Positions 1 through 9,111 of a DNA stretch of 64,000 nt are shown in pieces; the first letter of the stretch is position 1, and every line of letters starts with the position of its first letter. The stretch covers positions 353,430 to 417,429 of the forward strand of contig CAWJIJ010000007.1 in NCBI GenBank assembly GCA_963842955.1, given 5' to 3'. The notes under the pieces are model-generated. The model searched no databases. It saw nothing but the letters and a program-made list of their open reading frames with translations, and was not told where the DNA came from. The position numbers and the translations under genes were made by a program. The stretch comes from JARFQW01 sp963842955 (GTDB taxonomy: Bacteria > Pseudomonadota > Gammaproteobacteria > Steroidobacterales > XN24).

Positions 1-925
1 CCACGGATACATTGACGATGTAGCGCAGATAGGCCTCCATCGTTCGTGTCGCGCCGAGCCGGTTCAGGGCGTTCACGGTGAAGTAGCTGTCCCTCAGCCA
101 GCAGAAGCGATAGTCCCAGCAGCGGCCGCTGCCAGGCGCCTCGGGGATCGAGGTGGTCATGGCGGCAATGACCGCGCCGGTATCCTCGAAGGTGCACAGC
201 TTCAGCGTGATCGCGGCGCGGATGACGGCTTCCTGCCATTCGAAGGGCACTGCGAGTCCCCGGACCCAGCGCAGCCAGTAGTCCCGGGTCATCTCGAAAA
301 AGCGCCGCCCGGTGGTCACCACGCTGTCACGCAGACTCTCATCCGGACCGAGCAGGAGCGTGATGGGCCGGTCGAGCACGAACGGCGTTTCTTCCATCAC
401 GTAGTTGAGGGCCAGGTCGGTGGTCAGGCGCAGGGTCAGCCCCGGCATGATGTAGCGAATGTGGTTGCTGCCAAACGAGGTCTCAGGCGTCAGCGCCCCG
501 TACTCGGCTGCCGGCCGGAGACGGGCCACTACACGGGGGCTCCCGGCCAGCGGCTCCACGTAACGGACGATCGTGATGGGATGGAATACCCGGTCATACT
601 GCTCGAAGCGGGGGCAGAAATCGGTGACCTTCACGCGCCCGCCGTGCTGGTCCTCGAGGATGGTTTCGAGGATGGGTGTGTTCGGGACGTAGCGCTGTTC
701 GGAACGTACCTGGTCAACCAGTTCGACTTCGTAGAAACCCCTTTCCGCTTGTGCCTCGCTGCCGGCAAGCAGCTTGCAGAACACCGGGTCGGAGTCGAAT
801 CTCGGCAGACAGGACCAGACGATTCGCCCCCGGTCGTCGATGAGCGCACTGATCTGGCAGTTGCCGATCACGCCCAGTTCGAGGCTGGCGGCCTGCGCCG
901 GCCCGGGATTAGCTACCGACGCCAT
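1..925 (-). CDS. GH15 family glycoside hydrolase (glucoamylase/trehalase type), truncated by window edge
   Basis: My translation from the ATG at 925 gives 308 codons that run off the left edge with no stop, so only the N-terminal half is visible. The start resembles GH15 proteins of the bacterial trehalase/glucoamylase group: a beta-sandwich N-terminal domain (LGVIGNCQISALIDDRGRIV, then VKVTDFCPRF) leading into the (alpha/alpha)6 barrel, marked by WDYRFCWLRD at about residues 270-279. The family hydrolyses alpha-glucosidic bonds, inverting configuration. Its start overlaps the end of the OtsB remnant by 17 bases. OtsB-GH15-OtsA is a familiar order, so an otsA gene probably lies just beyond the edge; that is inference. 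Substrate (trehalose or an alpha-glucan) cannot be decided from this half. Confidence 0.85.
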   Translation of the reverse strand, partial: MASVANPGPAQAASLELGVIGNCQISALIDDRGRIVWSCLPRFDSDPVFCKLLAGSEAQAERGFYEVELVDQVRSEQRYVPNTPILETILEDQHGGRVKVTDFCPRFEQYDRVFHPITIVRYVEPLAGSPRVVARLRPAAEYGALTPETSFGSNHIRYIMPGLTLRLTTDLALNYVMEETPFVLDRPITLLLGPDESLRDSVVTTGRRFFEMTRDYWLRWVRGLAVPFEWQEAVIRAAITLKLCTFEDTGAVIAAMTTSIPEAPGSGRCWDYRFCWLRDSYFTVNALNRLGATRTMEAYLRYIVNVSV

Positions 926-1391
926 GTTCTGCCTCCCATGCGGCATCCAGCCATGCAACGACCTGCCCAGCGCCGGTGGCCTGGAATCGGGCCGCGTTGT
1001 TTTCGGCCGGTCCGACGCGGACAGCGTCGCCCCCCATGCCGTTCACCGCCGTGAAGCCATCCTCGTCGGGCACATCCTTGTCGACAAATATCGGCCAACG
1101 TTCCGCGACCGCCGTGCCCCTGGTTCGCCCCGAAGGCTCGAGTTCGAACACTATCTTGCCCTCCCGAAAATGAAAGTCACCGTCCGCGGCGTTCCGCGCA
1201 CGGCCAATGGCCTCCCGGGCAGCTTCTTCCCGAGCCGCGGCGCGCCGGCTGTTCAGGGCCAGCGAGACCTTCGGGCGCGGCGCCGCCCGCGCATGCTCCG
1301 GATGGCGGGCCAGCTCCAGCAGCGTGCCGTCGACATCGACGAAAAGGGCCGTCTCCGGGGTGACCGGAGGTGGCATGTTGAGGGATGACAT
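909..1391 (-). pseudogene. otsB: Trehalose-6-phosphate phosphatase remnant, internally deleted
   Basis: An unbroken 160-codon frame that matches OtsB only in pieces. The N-terminal HAD motif is present (FVDVDGTLLE, residues about 17-26), but the next recognisable block (KVSLALNSR, then GDFHFREGKIVFELEPSG) follows after about 15 residues, where intact OtsB (around 250-270 aa) has roughly 90 more residues. A second short gap lies between GTAVAE and RWPIFV. The acidic loop that should read like GDDxTDEDGF is DKDVPDEDGF, so one metal-binding Asp position is changed, and the usual KG before the second gap is RG. Loss of the cap region and altered catalytic residues suggest a non-functional or repurposed remnant. 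It is co-directional with the GH15 gene and diverges from plsB. A misassembly cannot be excluded. Confidence 0.75.
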
Positions 1392-1484
1392 GTCCCCACC
1401 TTAGAGCCTGCGCACGTAGCGCGCCAGACGACGCCGGCCATCATGGCCTCTGGTACCATGTCGCCCCCCGGGATCCTGCACACT

Positions 1485-3968
1485 ATGAAAATCTGGCACA
1501 GCCTCTACCGGGCCTTCATGGCCGTGTTCCGGCGCATCCTGTTTGTCTGGGTCCGCACGGAAACCCTCGAGCCGCAGCTGGCCCGGCTCAAGGAGCTCGG
1601 CGGCGAGAAGCCGGTCTGCTTCGTGCTGGAGGTGCCGTCGATTACCGATATGGCGGTGCTGGAACGGGAAATCTCGAATGCCGGACTCCGGCGTCCGCTC
1701 GAAGGCCTCGGCTCGCCGCTTGACGAATGGCGTGCCGTCATATTCCTTCGCCACCAGCGTATCGGCCGCAAGCCCCACCATAGCGAACGCCTGCGGCGGC
1801 TGGTCGAGGCGGTGCGCGCCGGCGTGGTTGATGACGTCACCCTCGTGCCGGTGTCCATTTTCTGGGGCCGATCGCCGGAGAAGGAGCAGTCGGCGTTCAA
1901 GCTGATGTTCTCGGAGGGCTGGGGCCTCGTGGGCCGTATCCGGCGCCTGTTCCAGGTCATTCTTTACGGTCGCCAGACGCTCGTTCTGTTCAGTGAGCCG
2001 GTCTCCATGCGGGTTCTGACGGCGCAGGGCGACGATGCGGAGCGCATCACCCGCAAGCTGGCAAGAGTGCTCCGGGTGCATTTCCGCCGCCTGCGCATGG
2101 CGACCATCGGGCCCGATCTTTCCCATCGGCGCATGACGGTCAATGAGGTCGTGGAATCGGCGTCGGTCCGCCGGGCGATCCGCAGGGAATCCGAGTCCGC
2201 CGGTATCTCTCTTGCCAAGGCGGAGGAGCGGGCGCGGGTCTACGCGATGGAAATCGCGGCGAACTTTTCCTATCCCGCCATACGGTTTCTCGAACGGATC
2301 CTGACCCGCCTGTGGGATCAGCTCTATGACGGCGTCGAGGTGAACTATATCGACGGCTTGAAATCCGTCGCAGAGGGCAACGAAATCATCTATGTGCCCT
2401 GCCACCGCAGTCATATCGACTACCTGCTCCTGTCCTTCGTGATTTTCAAGAACGGCATGGTGTGTCCGCATATCGCCGCCGGGCTGAACCTCAACATGCC
2501 GGTGGTCGGACCGGTCCTGCGCCGCGGCGGGGCGTTTTTCATGCGACGCAGCTTCAGGGACAAGCCCCTCTACGCGGCTGTGTTCAGCAAGTACGTTGCC
2601 TTGAACCTCGCCCGCGGGGTGCCGATCGAGTATTTCATCGAGGGAGGGCGGAGCCGCACCGGGAGACTGCTGCAGCCAAAGCCCGGCATGCTGTCGATGA
2701 CCGTCACGGGCTATCTCGCTCAACCGACGCGGCCCGTGGTATTCGTGCCGGTCTATTTCGGCTACGAACGGCTCCTCGAGGGACGGACCTACGTGTCGGA
2801 GCTGGAAGGCCGGCCCAAGTCCAAGGAGAGCCTCGGTGGCCTCGCGCGCTCCCTGAAGGAGCTGAAGCGGGAGTTCGGCAAGGTTCACGTGAATTTCGGC
2901 GAGCCGATTCCGCTGGACCCGATGCTCGATGCCCAACGGCCCGGCTGGCGGGAGGAGCGGGTCGAGCCCGAGGTCCGGCCGAAGTGGGTCGGGCCTCTGG
3001 TGGACGACCTGGGCGTGCAGATTCTGACCCGTATCAATGCCGCGGCGGACGTCAACCCGGTCAATCTGCTTGCCACCGTCCTTTTGTCCACCTCCCGGGC
3101 CGCCCTCGTGGAGGGCCCCCTTATCCGACTGCTCGATCTGTACTCCCGCATCCTGGCCGAGGCGTCTTACGGGGACCGGGTGACCGTGACCGGCCTCAGC
3201 GGTGCGGAGATCGTCCGGTACGGCGAGCGCCTCGGCATGCTGGAGCGCAAGCCCCACAAGCTGGGCGACATTATTGCCCTGAAGCCCGAGGAGACCGTGA
3301 TCTCGGGCTACTACCGCAACAACGTGCTGCACCTTCTGGTGCTCCCGTCGCTGGTGGCCTGCTGTTTCCTGGATCGCGCCAGCCTGTCGGTGGGGCACGT
3401 CCGGCGCCTGGTCGCGATGGTCTATCCGTTTATACGGACGGAACTCTATCTGTCCTGGACCGAGGAAGAGCTGGAGGAACAGGTCCTCGACGGCGTCATC
3501 GACGTCCTCGTGGGATGCGGGCTGCTGATCCGGCGGAACCCGGGCGGCAGGGCCGGATTGCGCAGGCCCGACGAGACGGATCCGGCGGCCGTGCAGCTCT
3601 CTCTTCTGGCGCGGGCCGGCCTCCCGACCCTGGAACGCTACTACATGACCATCGCCCTGTTGATGCAGCGTGGCTCGGGCGAGCTGAGCCAGGCGGAGCT
3701 GGAGCAGCTGTGCATCCTGATGGCCCAGCGCATGAGCCAGCTCCACCAGTTCAGCGCGCCGGAGTTTTTCGACAAGAACCTGTTCCGGGCGTTTATCGGC
3801 CACCTGCGCCAGAGGGAGGTGATCCAGAAGAACGCCGAGGGCAAGCTGGTGTTTGGCGAGGCGCTGGAAAGGGCCGACCGGGACGCGCGGCTGATACTGA
3901 ACGAGCGTCTTCGCCATGACATTTTGCGGGTCATAAACCTGCATCAGGAGCCGCTCCGAACGGCGTGA
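1485..3968 (+). CDS. plsB: Glycerol-3-phosphate 1-O-acyltransferase
   Basis: PlsB of about 827 residues (E. coli PlsB is 807), a membrane-associated enzyme that acylates sn-glycerol-3-phosphate at position 1 from acyl-ACP or acyl-CoA, the first step of phospholipid synthesis. The acyltransferase blocks are clear: HRSHID (about residues 307-312, catalytic His and Asp), EGGRSRTG (about 386-393, glycerol-3-phosphate binding) and FVPVYFGYE after it. The C-terminal half has the PlsB-type extension with SGYYRNNVLHLLVLPSL. I chose the ATG at 1485 because MKIWHSLYRAF resembles other PlsB N-termini and a weak GGGA lies upstream; an in-frame ATG at 1443 would add 14 residues and has no visible ribosome-binding site. 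It stands alone, divergent from the trehalose genes. Confidence 0.95.
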   Translation: MKIWHSLYRAFMAVFRRILFVWVRTETLEPQLARLKELGGEKPVCFVLEVPSITDMAVLEREISNAGLRRPLEGLGSPLDEWRAVIFLRHQRIGRKPHHSERLRRLVEAVRAGVVDDVTLVPVSIFWGRSPEKEQSAFKLMFSEGWGLVGRIRRLFQVILYGRQTLVLFSEPVSMRVLTAQGDDAERITRKLARVLRVHFRRLRMATIGPDLSHRRMTVNEVVESASVRRAIRRESESAGISLAKAEERARVYAMEIAANFSYPAIRFLERILTRLWDQLYDGVEVNYIDGLKSVAEGNEIIYVPCHRSHIDYLLLSFVIFKNGMVCPHIAAGLNLNMPVVGPVLRRGGAFFMRRSFRDKPLYAAVFSKYVALNLARGVPIEYFIEGGRSRTGRLLQPKPGMLSMTVTGYLAQPTRPVVFVPVYFGYERLLEGRTYVSELEGRPKSKESLGGLARSLKELKREFGKVHVNFGEPIPLDPMLDAQRPGWREERVEPEVRPKWVGPLVDDLGVQILTRINAAADVNPVNLLATVLLSTSRAALVEGPLIRLLDLYSRILAEASYGDRVTVTGLSGAEIVRYGERLGMLERKPHKLGDIIALKPEETVISGYYRNNVLHLLVLPSLVACCFLDRASLSVGHVRRLVAMVYPFIRTELYLSWTEEELEEQVLDGVIDVLVGCGLLIRRNPGGRAGLRRPDETDPAAVQLSLLARAGLPTLERYYMTIALLMQRGSGELSQAELEQLCILMAQRMSQLHQFSAPEFFDKNLFRAFIGHLRQREVIQKNAEGKLVFGEALERADRDARLILNERLRHDILRVINLHQEPLRTA

Positions 3969-4382
3969 TCTTGCTGCGATGCAACGCGCAGGTGAGCGGG
4001 CGCCGGTCGCTTCGGTTCCACAAGCCGCTGACTTTTCTCAACCCCTCTGACCGGCGCCGGCGGTTGCCGGCCTTTCCCTTCGATAAGGGCCGCGGGACCC
4101 CTAAGCGCTGGATTCACCGGCCCTTGCAACTCCGCGCGGCGAGTTGTTGCGTCGGACAAACGCGATCGCACCCGTGTAGATCGCGAGCCGGCCCCCTCGC
4201 GCAAGTGATTCGGCGGGATCTGGGAAACGGCCTTAAGCCCTTGATGTTGTTTTCCGGATACGGATTCGGTACTAATTCGCAGCAGACGCAGTGGCCCGCG
4301 GACGCAGCATGCAGCGGCCGGGATATAACGAGTAGTGGTGTGCACACACCCGAATAACGAGACCTATAAGCTGGGGAGTCAG
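3969..4382. other. Intergenic region between plsB and the DUF1302 gene
   Basis: About 410 bases with no convincing gene; the short open frames here lack a ribosome-binding site and homology-like features. It contains a GC-rich inverted segment near 4050-4090, a TATAAC hexamer at 4324-4329 that could be a -10 element, and a perfect 10-bp palindrome GTGTGCACAC at 4338-4347 placed just downstream of it. A GGGGAG ribosome-binding site sits at 4373-4378 before the DUF1302 start. I could not find a matching -35, so the promoter is only a suggestion. Confidence 0.4.
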
Positions 4383-6483
4383 ATGAGAACGAATCCCTTC
4401 TCCGCCCGTTCGGGCGGGAGTTCGCTGGTGGCAGCGTCAGTGGCAGCCGCCCTTGCGGTTGGGCTGGCCGCTTTTCCGAAACAGGCCGATGCCTTCGAAT
4501 GGACCGCGGGCGACAACTGGACCGGCAGTTTCGATACCACGTTCAGCTACGGGGCCCGCTGGCGGGTCGAAGGCCGGGATGGTCGAATCATCTCGACCAG
4601 CGCCGGCGGCCGGGGCCGCAGCGGCAACATCGATGACGGCAACCTGAACTACGACACCGGCCTGGTGTCCAGCGCCATCAAGGCCACCTCCGAGCTCGAA
4701 CTCACATTCAATCAAAAATACGGCATCTTCGTGCGCGGCACCGGCTTCTACGATTTCGAAGCCAACGAGACCGAAAGAACGGACATCGACAATTCCATCG
4801 ACGACAAGGTGGAAGGCAAGTTCGACCTGCTAGACGCCTTCGCCTATGCGCGTTTCAACATCGGCAGCATGCCCGCCCAGTTTCGTATCGGCGACCAGGT
4901 GATCAGCTGGGGCGAGAGTACGTTCATTCAGAACGGCATCAATATCATCAACCACATCGACGTCTCGAAGCTGCGGGTGCCCGGCGCGGAGCTGAAGGAA
5001 GCCCTGCTGCCCCAGGACATCGCGTTCTTCAGCATCGAACCCACCCTCAATACCTCGCTGGAGCTGTTCTACCAGTACGACTGGGACGACACCGAGCCGG
5101 ACGTGGCCGGGTCGTACTTCAGCAACAATGACTTTGCCGTGGACGGCGGCCAGTTCGTGATGCTGGGCTTCGGCGCCTGGTCCGACCTGGGTACCGACTT
5201 CTCGAGCCTGGGCGGCGGGTTCTACGAGGACTTCAACAAGGTTCCGCGGGTCGGCGGCGGGACGCCGGACGACGGCAACCAGTACGGCGCCGCGTTCCGG
5301 GTCTACTTCGACGACCTGATGAACGGCACGGAGTTCGGGTTCTACTACATCCGCTACCACAGCCGTTTGCCCGTGATCAGCGGCACCACCGGCACCCAGG
5401 CGGGGCTCGGCAACGCGGCCGGTTCGGCGACGGCCGTCGGCGGTGCGGCCCAGGCGCTGGCGGCGGGCCTGCCCTTCGATGCCGCGGTGCAGACGGCGGC
5501 CGCGCCGGGCGTGTCGGCGACCGCCGCCGGCCTCGGCGGAACCCTCAGCCAGGAAGAGGCCGTGGACCAGGCCACCATCGGCGCCAACACGTATCTCGGC
5601 GAGTCCGGACCGCGGTGGCCGGCCTGGCCGGTTCATTCGCCAGCTACCAGCTGGGCATCACGTCCAACTACTACACCGAGTTCCCCGAGGACCTGGACCT
5701 CTACGGCATTTCCTTCAACACCTTCCTTCCGGGCGGCATTGCCTGGCAGGGCGAGGTGTCGATGAAGAAGGACGTGCCCCTGCAGATCGACGACGTGGAG
5801 GTCCTGTTCGCGGCCCTGTCTCCGCTGGACGTCCTCAGCTGCGGCCGTTCCGGGTTCTGCCCGACCAATCCCCAGCGCCGTCGGCGCGTCTGGGCTGTTA
5901 CGGCCAGCTGGGGCCGAAGGGCCTGAACCAGCGCATCCAGGGCTGGGACGAGAAGGACTGGTGGCAGTTCCAGACCACGCTGACCTATCTCAGCGGGCCG
6001 CTGCTGGGCGCCAACTCCGGCGCCTTCGTCTGGGAGGGCGGCGCGACCTACATCGACGACTTTCCGGACGGCATCAAGGGCGGGCCGAACAACCAGGGCC
6101 TGCGCTACAACGGTGAAGGCACGTCGGTTTCCGGGAATTCCTCGCTGGCCAACAGCCACTTCGGCGAGGTGGAAGGCGGGAACCACTTCCCGGACGAGTT
6201 CTCCTGGGGCTACCAGCTGATTGCCCGCCTGGACTACAACAACCTGGTGGGTCCCTGGACGGTTTCTCCCCGCGTGGGCTGGCGGCATGACGTCAGCGGC
6301 AACACGCCCGGACCCGGCGGATCGTTCCTCGAGGACCGCACCGCGCTGTCCCTGGGTGTTCGCGGCACGCTGCAGAACAAGTGGGAGCTCGACGTGAGCT
6401 ATACCCAGTTCGACGGCGCCGGTCGCTACTACACGACCAACGACCGGGACTTTATCGGATTCACCGCGAGGTTCTCGTTCTAG
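4383..6483 (+). pseudogene. DUF1302 family outer-membrane protein, two frameshifts as given
   Basis: The first frame starts at the ATG at 4383 (GGGGAG four bases upstream) with a signal peptide ending near PKQADA. It is followed by DUF1302-like sequence rich in aromatic and Gly/Asp beta-strand segments (DNWTGSFDTTFSYGARWRV, FRIGDQVISWGE) and runs to about 5610. Sequence of the same family continues in a second frame (SFASYQLGITSNYYTEFPED) and, after about 5865-5890, in a third that ends DFIGFTARFSF at 6483, with the terminal Phe typical of outer-membrane beta-barrels. Both breaks read as one missing base; the first lies at CGGTGG, where GGG would restore the frame. All three parts are well conserved, so I favour consensus errors. 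Co-directional with DUF1329 (53 bases to its start), Ycf48-like and RND genes. DUF1302 is usually paired with DUF1329; function unestablished. Confidence 0.8.
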
Positions 6484-6536
6484 ACAGGACCCTTTGTCCT
6501 TGAATTCGCGAACCCGTGACGAGGAGTACAGGATTT

Positions 6537-7913
6537 ATGCTCAGGAAATCGCTTTTGACCTTGGCCGGCCTGACCGCCGCAGCCGTCGGCTGGACGTCGG
6601 CCCAGGCCGAGATATCCGCTGACGAGATCGCCCGTCTGGGCTCGGAGCTGACGCCGCTCGGGGCGATTCGCGCCGGCAACGATGCGGGCACGATTCCCGA
6701 ATGGGAGGGGGGAATCACCAGCCCCGCGCAGGCCGGGTTCCCCGACTTCCGTGCCGGCGGCCACCATCCGGATCCCTTTGCCTCCGATCAGCCCGTGTAC
6801 ACCGTGAACGCGGCCAACATGGGGGAACACGATGCCGTGCTGACGGATGGGCACAAGGCGCTCCTTCGCGCTTATCCGGATTACTTCATGAACGTGTATC
6901 CGACACATCGCAGCGCCGCTGTTCCGGACCGGATCTACCAGGCGACCGAGCGTGTGGCGGCGACCGCAACACTCATCGACGGCGACAATGGCGTTGTCAA
7001 TTCCATCGAGGGTATCCCGTTCCCGATTCCGGCCAACGGGGTCCAGGCAATCTGGAACCACATCCTCCGGTATCGCGCGGACATGGCAGAGCGCACCATC
7101 GGCCAGGCCGCGGTCACCCGGGACGGCAGCTACACACTGGTGAAGTTCAGCGACAACTACCTGGGCCTCTATGGACTCGAGGGCGTTCAGGAGTCGGACC
7201 TCGACAACGTGATCCTCTACTTCAAGCAGCGCGTGGTGGCGCCCGCCCGGCTGGCCGGAGAGCTGCTGCTGGTCCACGAAACGATGGACCAGAGCAAGGA
7301 AAACCGCCGCGCCTGGATCTACAACCCGGGACAGCGCCGGGTGCGCCGGGCGCCCAACGTGGCCTTCGATTTCCCGCGCACGGCCTCGGACGGCACCGCA
7401 ACCTCTGATCAGTTCGACATGTATAACGGCAGCCCGGAGCGCTACAACTGGACGCTGGTGGGCCGCGAGGAACGGCTGGTTCCCTACAATTCCTACAAGC
7501 TGCACAGCAACAGTCTGAAGTACACCGACATTCTGACTCCGCTGCACATCAATCCGGAACATGCCCGCTATGAGTTGCACCGGGTGTGGGTCGTGGACGC
7601 GGTGCTGAAGGAAGGCACCCGCCACATCTACAAGAAGCGCCGGTTCTATATCGACGAGGATTCCTGGCAGGTGCTCGCGGTGGATTGCTACGACAACCGC
7701 GATGAGCTCTGGCGCGTCCAGGAGGGCCATGTCATCAACTATTACGATGTGCCCACGCTGTGGACCACGCTGGAAACGACGACCGATCTGCAGTCCGGCC
7801 GTTACCTGGCAATTGGTCTGAACAACGAAGAGCGCACGACCTACGATTTCAACGTGACGCTGGACAAGGAAGATTTCAGCGTGGCTTCGCTGCGGCGGTC
7901 CGGCACCCGTTGA
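6537..7913 (+). CDS. DUF1329 family periplasmic/outer-membrane-associated protein
   Basis: A 458-residue secreted protein with a clear signal peptide (MLRKSLLTLAGLTAAAVGWTSAQA, cleavage near AQA/E) and the usual DUF1329 opening, ISADEIARLGSELTPLGA, followed by AGNDAGTIPEWEGG. The body has repeated aromatic-rich strands, including RRAWIYNPGQRRVRRAP and KKRRFYIDEDSWQVL, as expected of a beta-rich, possibly lipid-handling fold. Family members sit next to DUF1302 proteins and RND-type exporters, as here. Function is uncharacterised; a role in moving hydrophobic molecules across the envelope is inference from partners. I preferred the ATG at 6537 to an in-frame GTG at 6516 because it starts the signal peptide cleanly, with GAGGAG at 6521-6526. 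A strong terminator follows. Confidence 0.9.
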   Translation: MLRKSLLTLAGLTAAAVGWTSAQAEISADEIARLGSELTPLGAIRAGNDAGTIPEWEGGITSPAQAGFPDFRAGGHHPDPFASDQPVYTVNAANMGEHDAVLTDGHKALLRAYPDYFMNVYPTHRSAAVPDRIYQATERVAATATLIDGDNGVVNSIEGIPFPIPANGVQAIWNHILRYRADMAERTIGQAAVTRDGSYTLVKFSDNYLGLYGLEGVQESDLDNVILYFKQRVVAPARLAGELLLVHETMDQSKENRRAWIYNPGQRRVRRAPNVAFDFPRTASDGTATSDQFDMYNGSPERYNWTLVGREERLVPYNSYKLHSNSLKYTDILTPLHINPEHARYELHRVWVVDAVLKEGTRHIYKKRRFYIDEDSWQVLAVDCYDNRDELWRVQEGHVINYYDVPTLWTTLETTTDLQSGRYLAIGLNNEERTTYDFNVTLDKEDFSVASLRRSGTR

Positions 7914-7926
7914 CGCCCGATGCAGC

Positions 7927-7963
7927 GCCGCAACGCCGGCTTCGGCCGGCGTTGCGGCGTTTT
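7927..7963 (+). terminator. Rho-independent terminator after DUF1329 gene
   Basis: Perfect 14-bp stem (7927-7940 pairing with 7945-7958) closed by a TTCG tetraloop and followed by G and TTTT. It separates the DUF1302-DUF1329 pair from the Ycf48-RND pair and would reduce, not necessarily abolish, read-through. Confidence 0.9.
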
Positions 7964-7997
7964 CGAATGAAACGCTGACCTTGTGAGACCGCCACCC

Positions 7998-9086
7998 ATG
8001 GCGCTACGACATCATTTCTGCGTGGCCACCGGCCTGTGTCTATCGGTTTTCGCGGCACCGTCTCCCGCGGTGGAGGGCTTCGAAGCCGACCCGGCGGAAA
8101 CCGCGCCCCTCGCCGCGAGCACCCTGCTACTCGACGCCGTTCTCGTGGATGGCGCTTATGTTGCCGTTGGCGACCGCGGCCATATCCTGACCAGCAGTGA
8201 CGCCGGGGAGACCTGGCAGCAGCAGGCGGTGCCGACCCGGTCGATGCTGACCGCCGTCTGGTTCCACGACCGGCAGACCGGCTGGGCCGTCGGGCACGAT
8301 ACCCTCGTCCTGAAAACGACGGATGGCGGGGTGACCTGGATCCCGAAGCACTATGCCCCGGATCCGGAGCAGCCGCTGTTCGATGTCTGGTTTGCCGAGG
8401 ATGGCCAAAAGGGCTTCGCGGTGGGTGCCTACGGATTCCTGCTGTCCACCCGGGATGGCGGTGAAACCTGGCAGGCCGGCTCCATGGAAGCGGAGGTCTG
8501 GGACCCGGAAGCCGAGGCGGCAGCGGCGGGCGGAGAAGATGACCCGGCTACCGAGGCAGTGGCGGACGAGTCCGTGGACGACATGGACGACGAGGAAGGA
8601 TTTGACGACTGGGACGACGTCGAGGGCGGCGTTCATCTGAACAAGATCAGCCAGGCCGACGACGGCACGCTCTGGATCGGAGCGGAGGCCGGCAAGTTGT
8701 ATCGCTCCGATGACGGCGGCGAGACCTGGCTGCGAATTCCCACACCCTACGACGGCTCGTTCTTCGGCATTCTGCCGGTGGGCGAATCCCAGGTGCTTGC
8801 CTTCGGGCTGCGCGGCAATCTGTTTTTTACCGATGACCGGGGGGCGAACTGGACCCGGCTGGAGACGCCGGAAACCGTCTCGCTCAACGACGCGATCCAG
8901 CTCGATGACGGCCGCGTCGTCATTGTCGGCATGGCGGGCACCGTGCTCGTCGGGACCCCCGAGGGCGGGTTCGAGCTCAAACAGCAGGACGACCGCAAAG
9001 CCATCGTGCAGGTCCTGCCCGGGGATGGCTCGCTGCTTCTCTTCGGAGAAGCGGGCGCTGTGAAAATTCCCGTGCCGGCGGGCTGA
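7998..9086 (+). CDS. Secreted Ycf48/BNR-type beta-propeller protein with acidic insertion
   Basis: About 362 residues with a signal peptide (MALRHHFCVATGLCLSVFAA) and repeated Ycf48/BNR propeller blades of the form S-x-D-x-G-x-T-W: SSDAGETWQ, TTDGGVTWI, TRDGGETWQ, SDDGGETWL and TDDRGANWT. Between the third and fourth blades is an insertion of about 45 residues very rich in Asp and Glu (encoded about 8490-8632), unusual inside a propeller. Such proteins are typically encoded beside MMPL/RND exporters with DUF1302/DUF1329, as here, and may be periplasmic assembly or scaffold partners by analogy with plastid Ycf48; that role is inference. A GTG at 7983 would add five residues; neither start has a strong ribosome-binding site. 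The exporter gene starts 25 bases downstream. Confidence 0.85.
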   Translation: MALRHHFCVATGLCLSVFAAPSPAVEGFEADPAETAPLAASTLLLDAVLVDGAYVAVGDRGHILTSSDAGETWQQQAVPTRSMLTAVWFHDRQTGWAVGHDTLVLKTTDGGVTWIPKHYAPDPEQPLFDVWFAEDGQKGFAVGAYGFLLSTRDGGETWQAGSMEAEVWDPEAEAAAAGGEDDPATEAVADESVDDMDDEEGFDDWDDVEGGVHLNKISQADDGTLWIGAEAGKLYRSDDGGETWLRIPTPYDGSFFGILPVGESQVLAFGLRGNLFFTDDRGANWTRLETPETVSLNDAIQLDDGRVVIVGMAGTVLVGTPEGGFELKQQDDRKAIVQVLPGDGSLLLFGEAGAVKIPVPAG

Positions 9087-9111
9087 TCCGGACTCGAACT
9101 AAGGCGACACC

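Noticed and set aside
1401..3944. 847-codon open frame on the minus strand across plsB
   Set aside because: Antisense to plsB with composition typical of high-G+C shadow frames (many His, Arg, Gln); no homology-like blocks.
3969..4357. Small genes in the gap upstream of DUF1302 on either strand
   Set aside because: Open frames of about 130 codons exist but lack start signals and family-like sequence.
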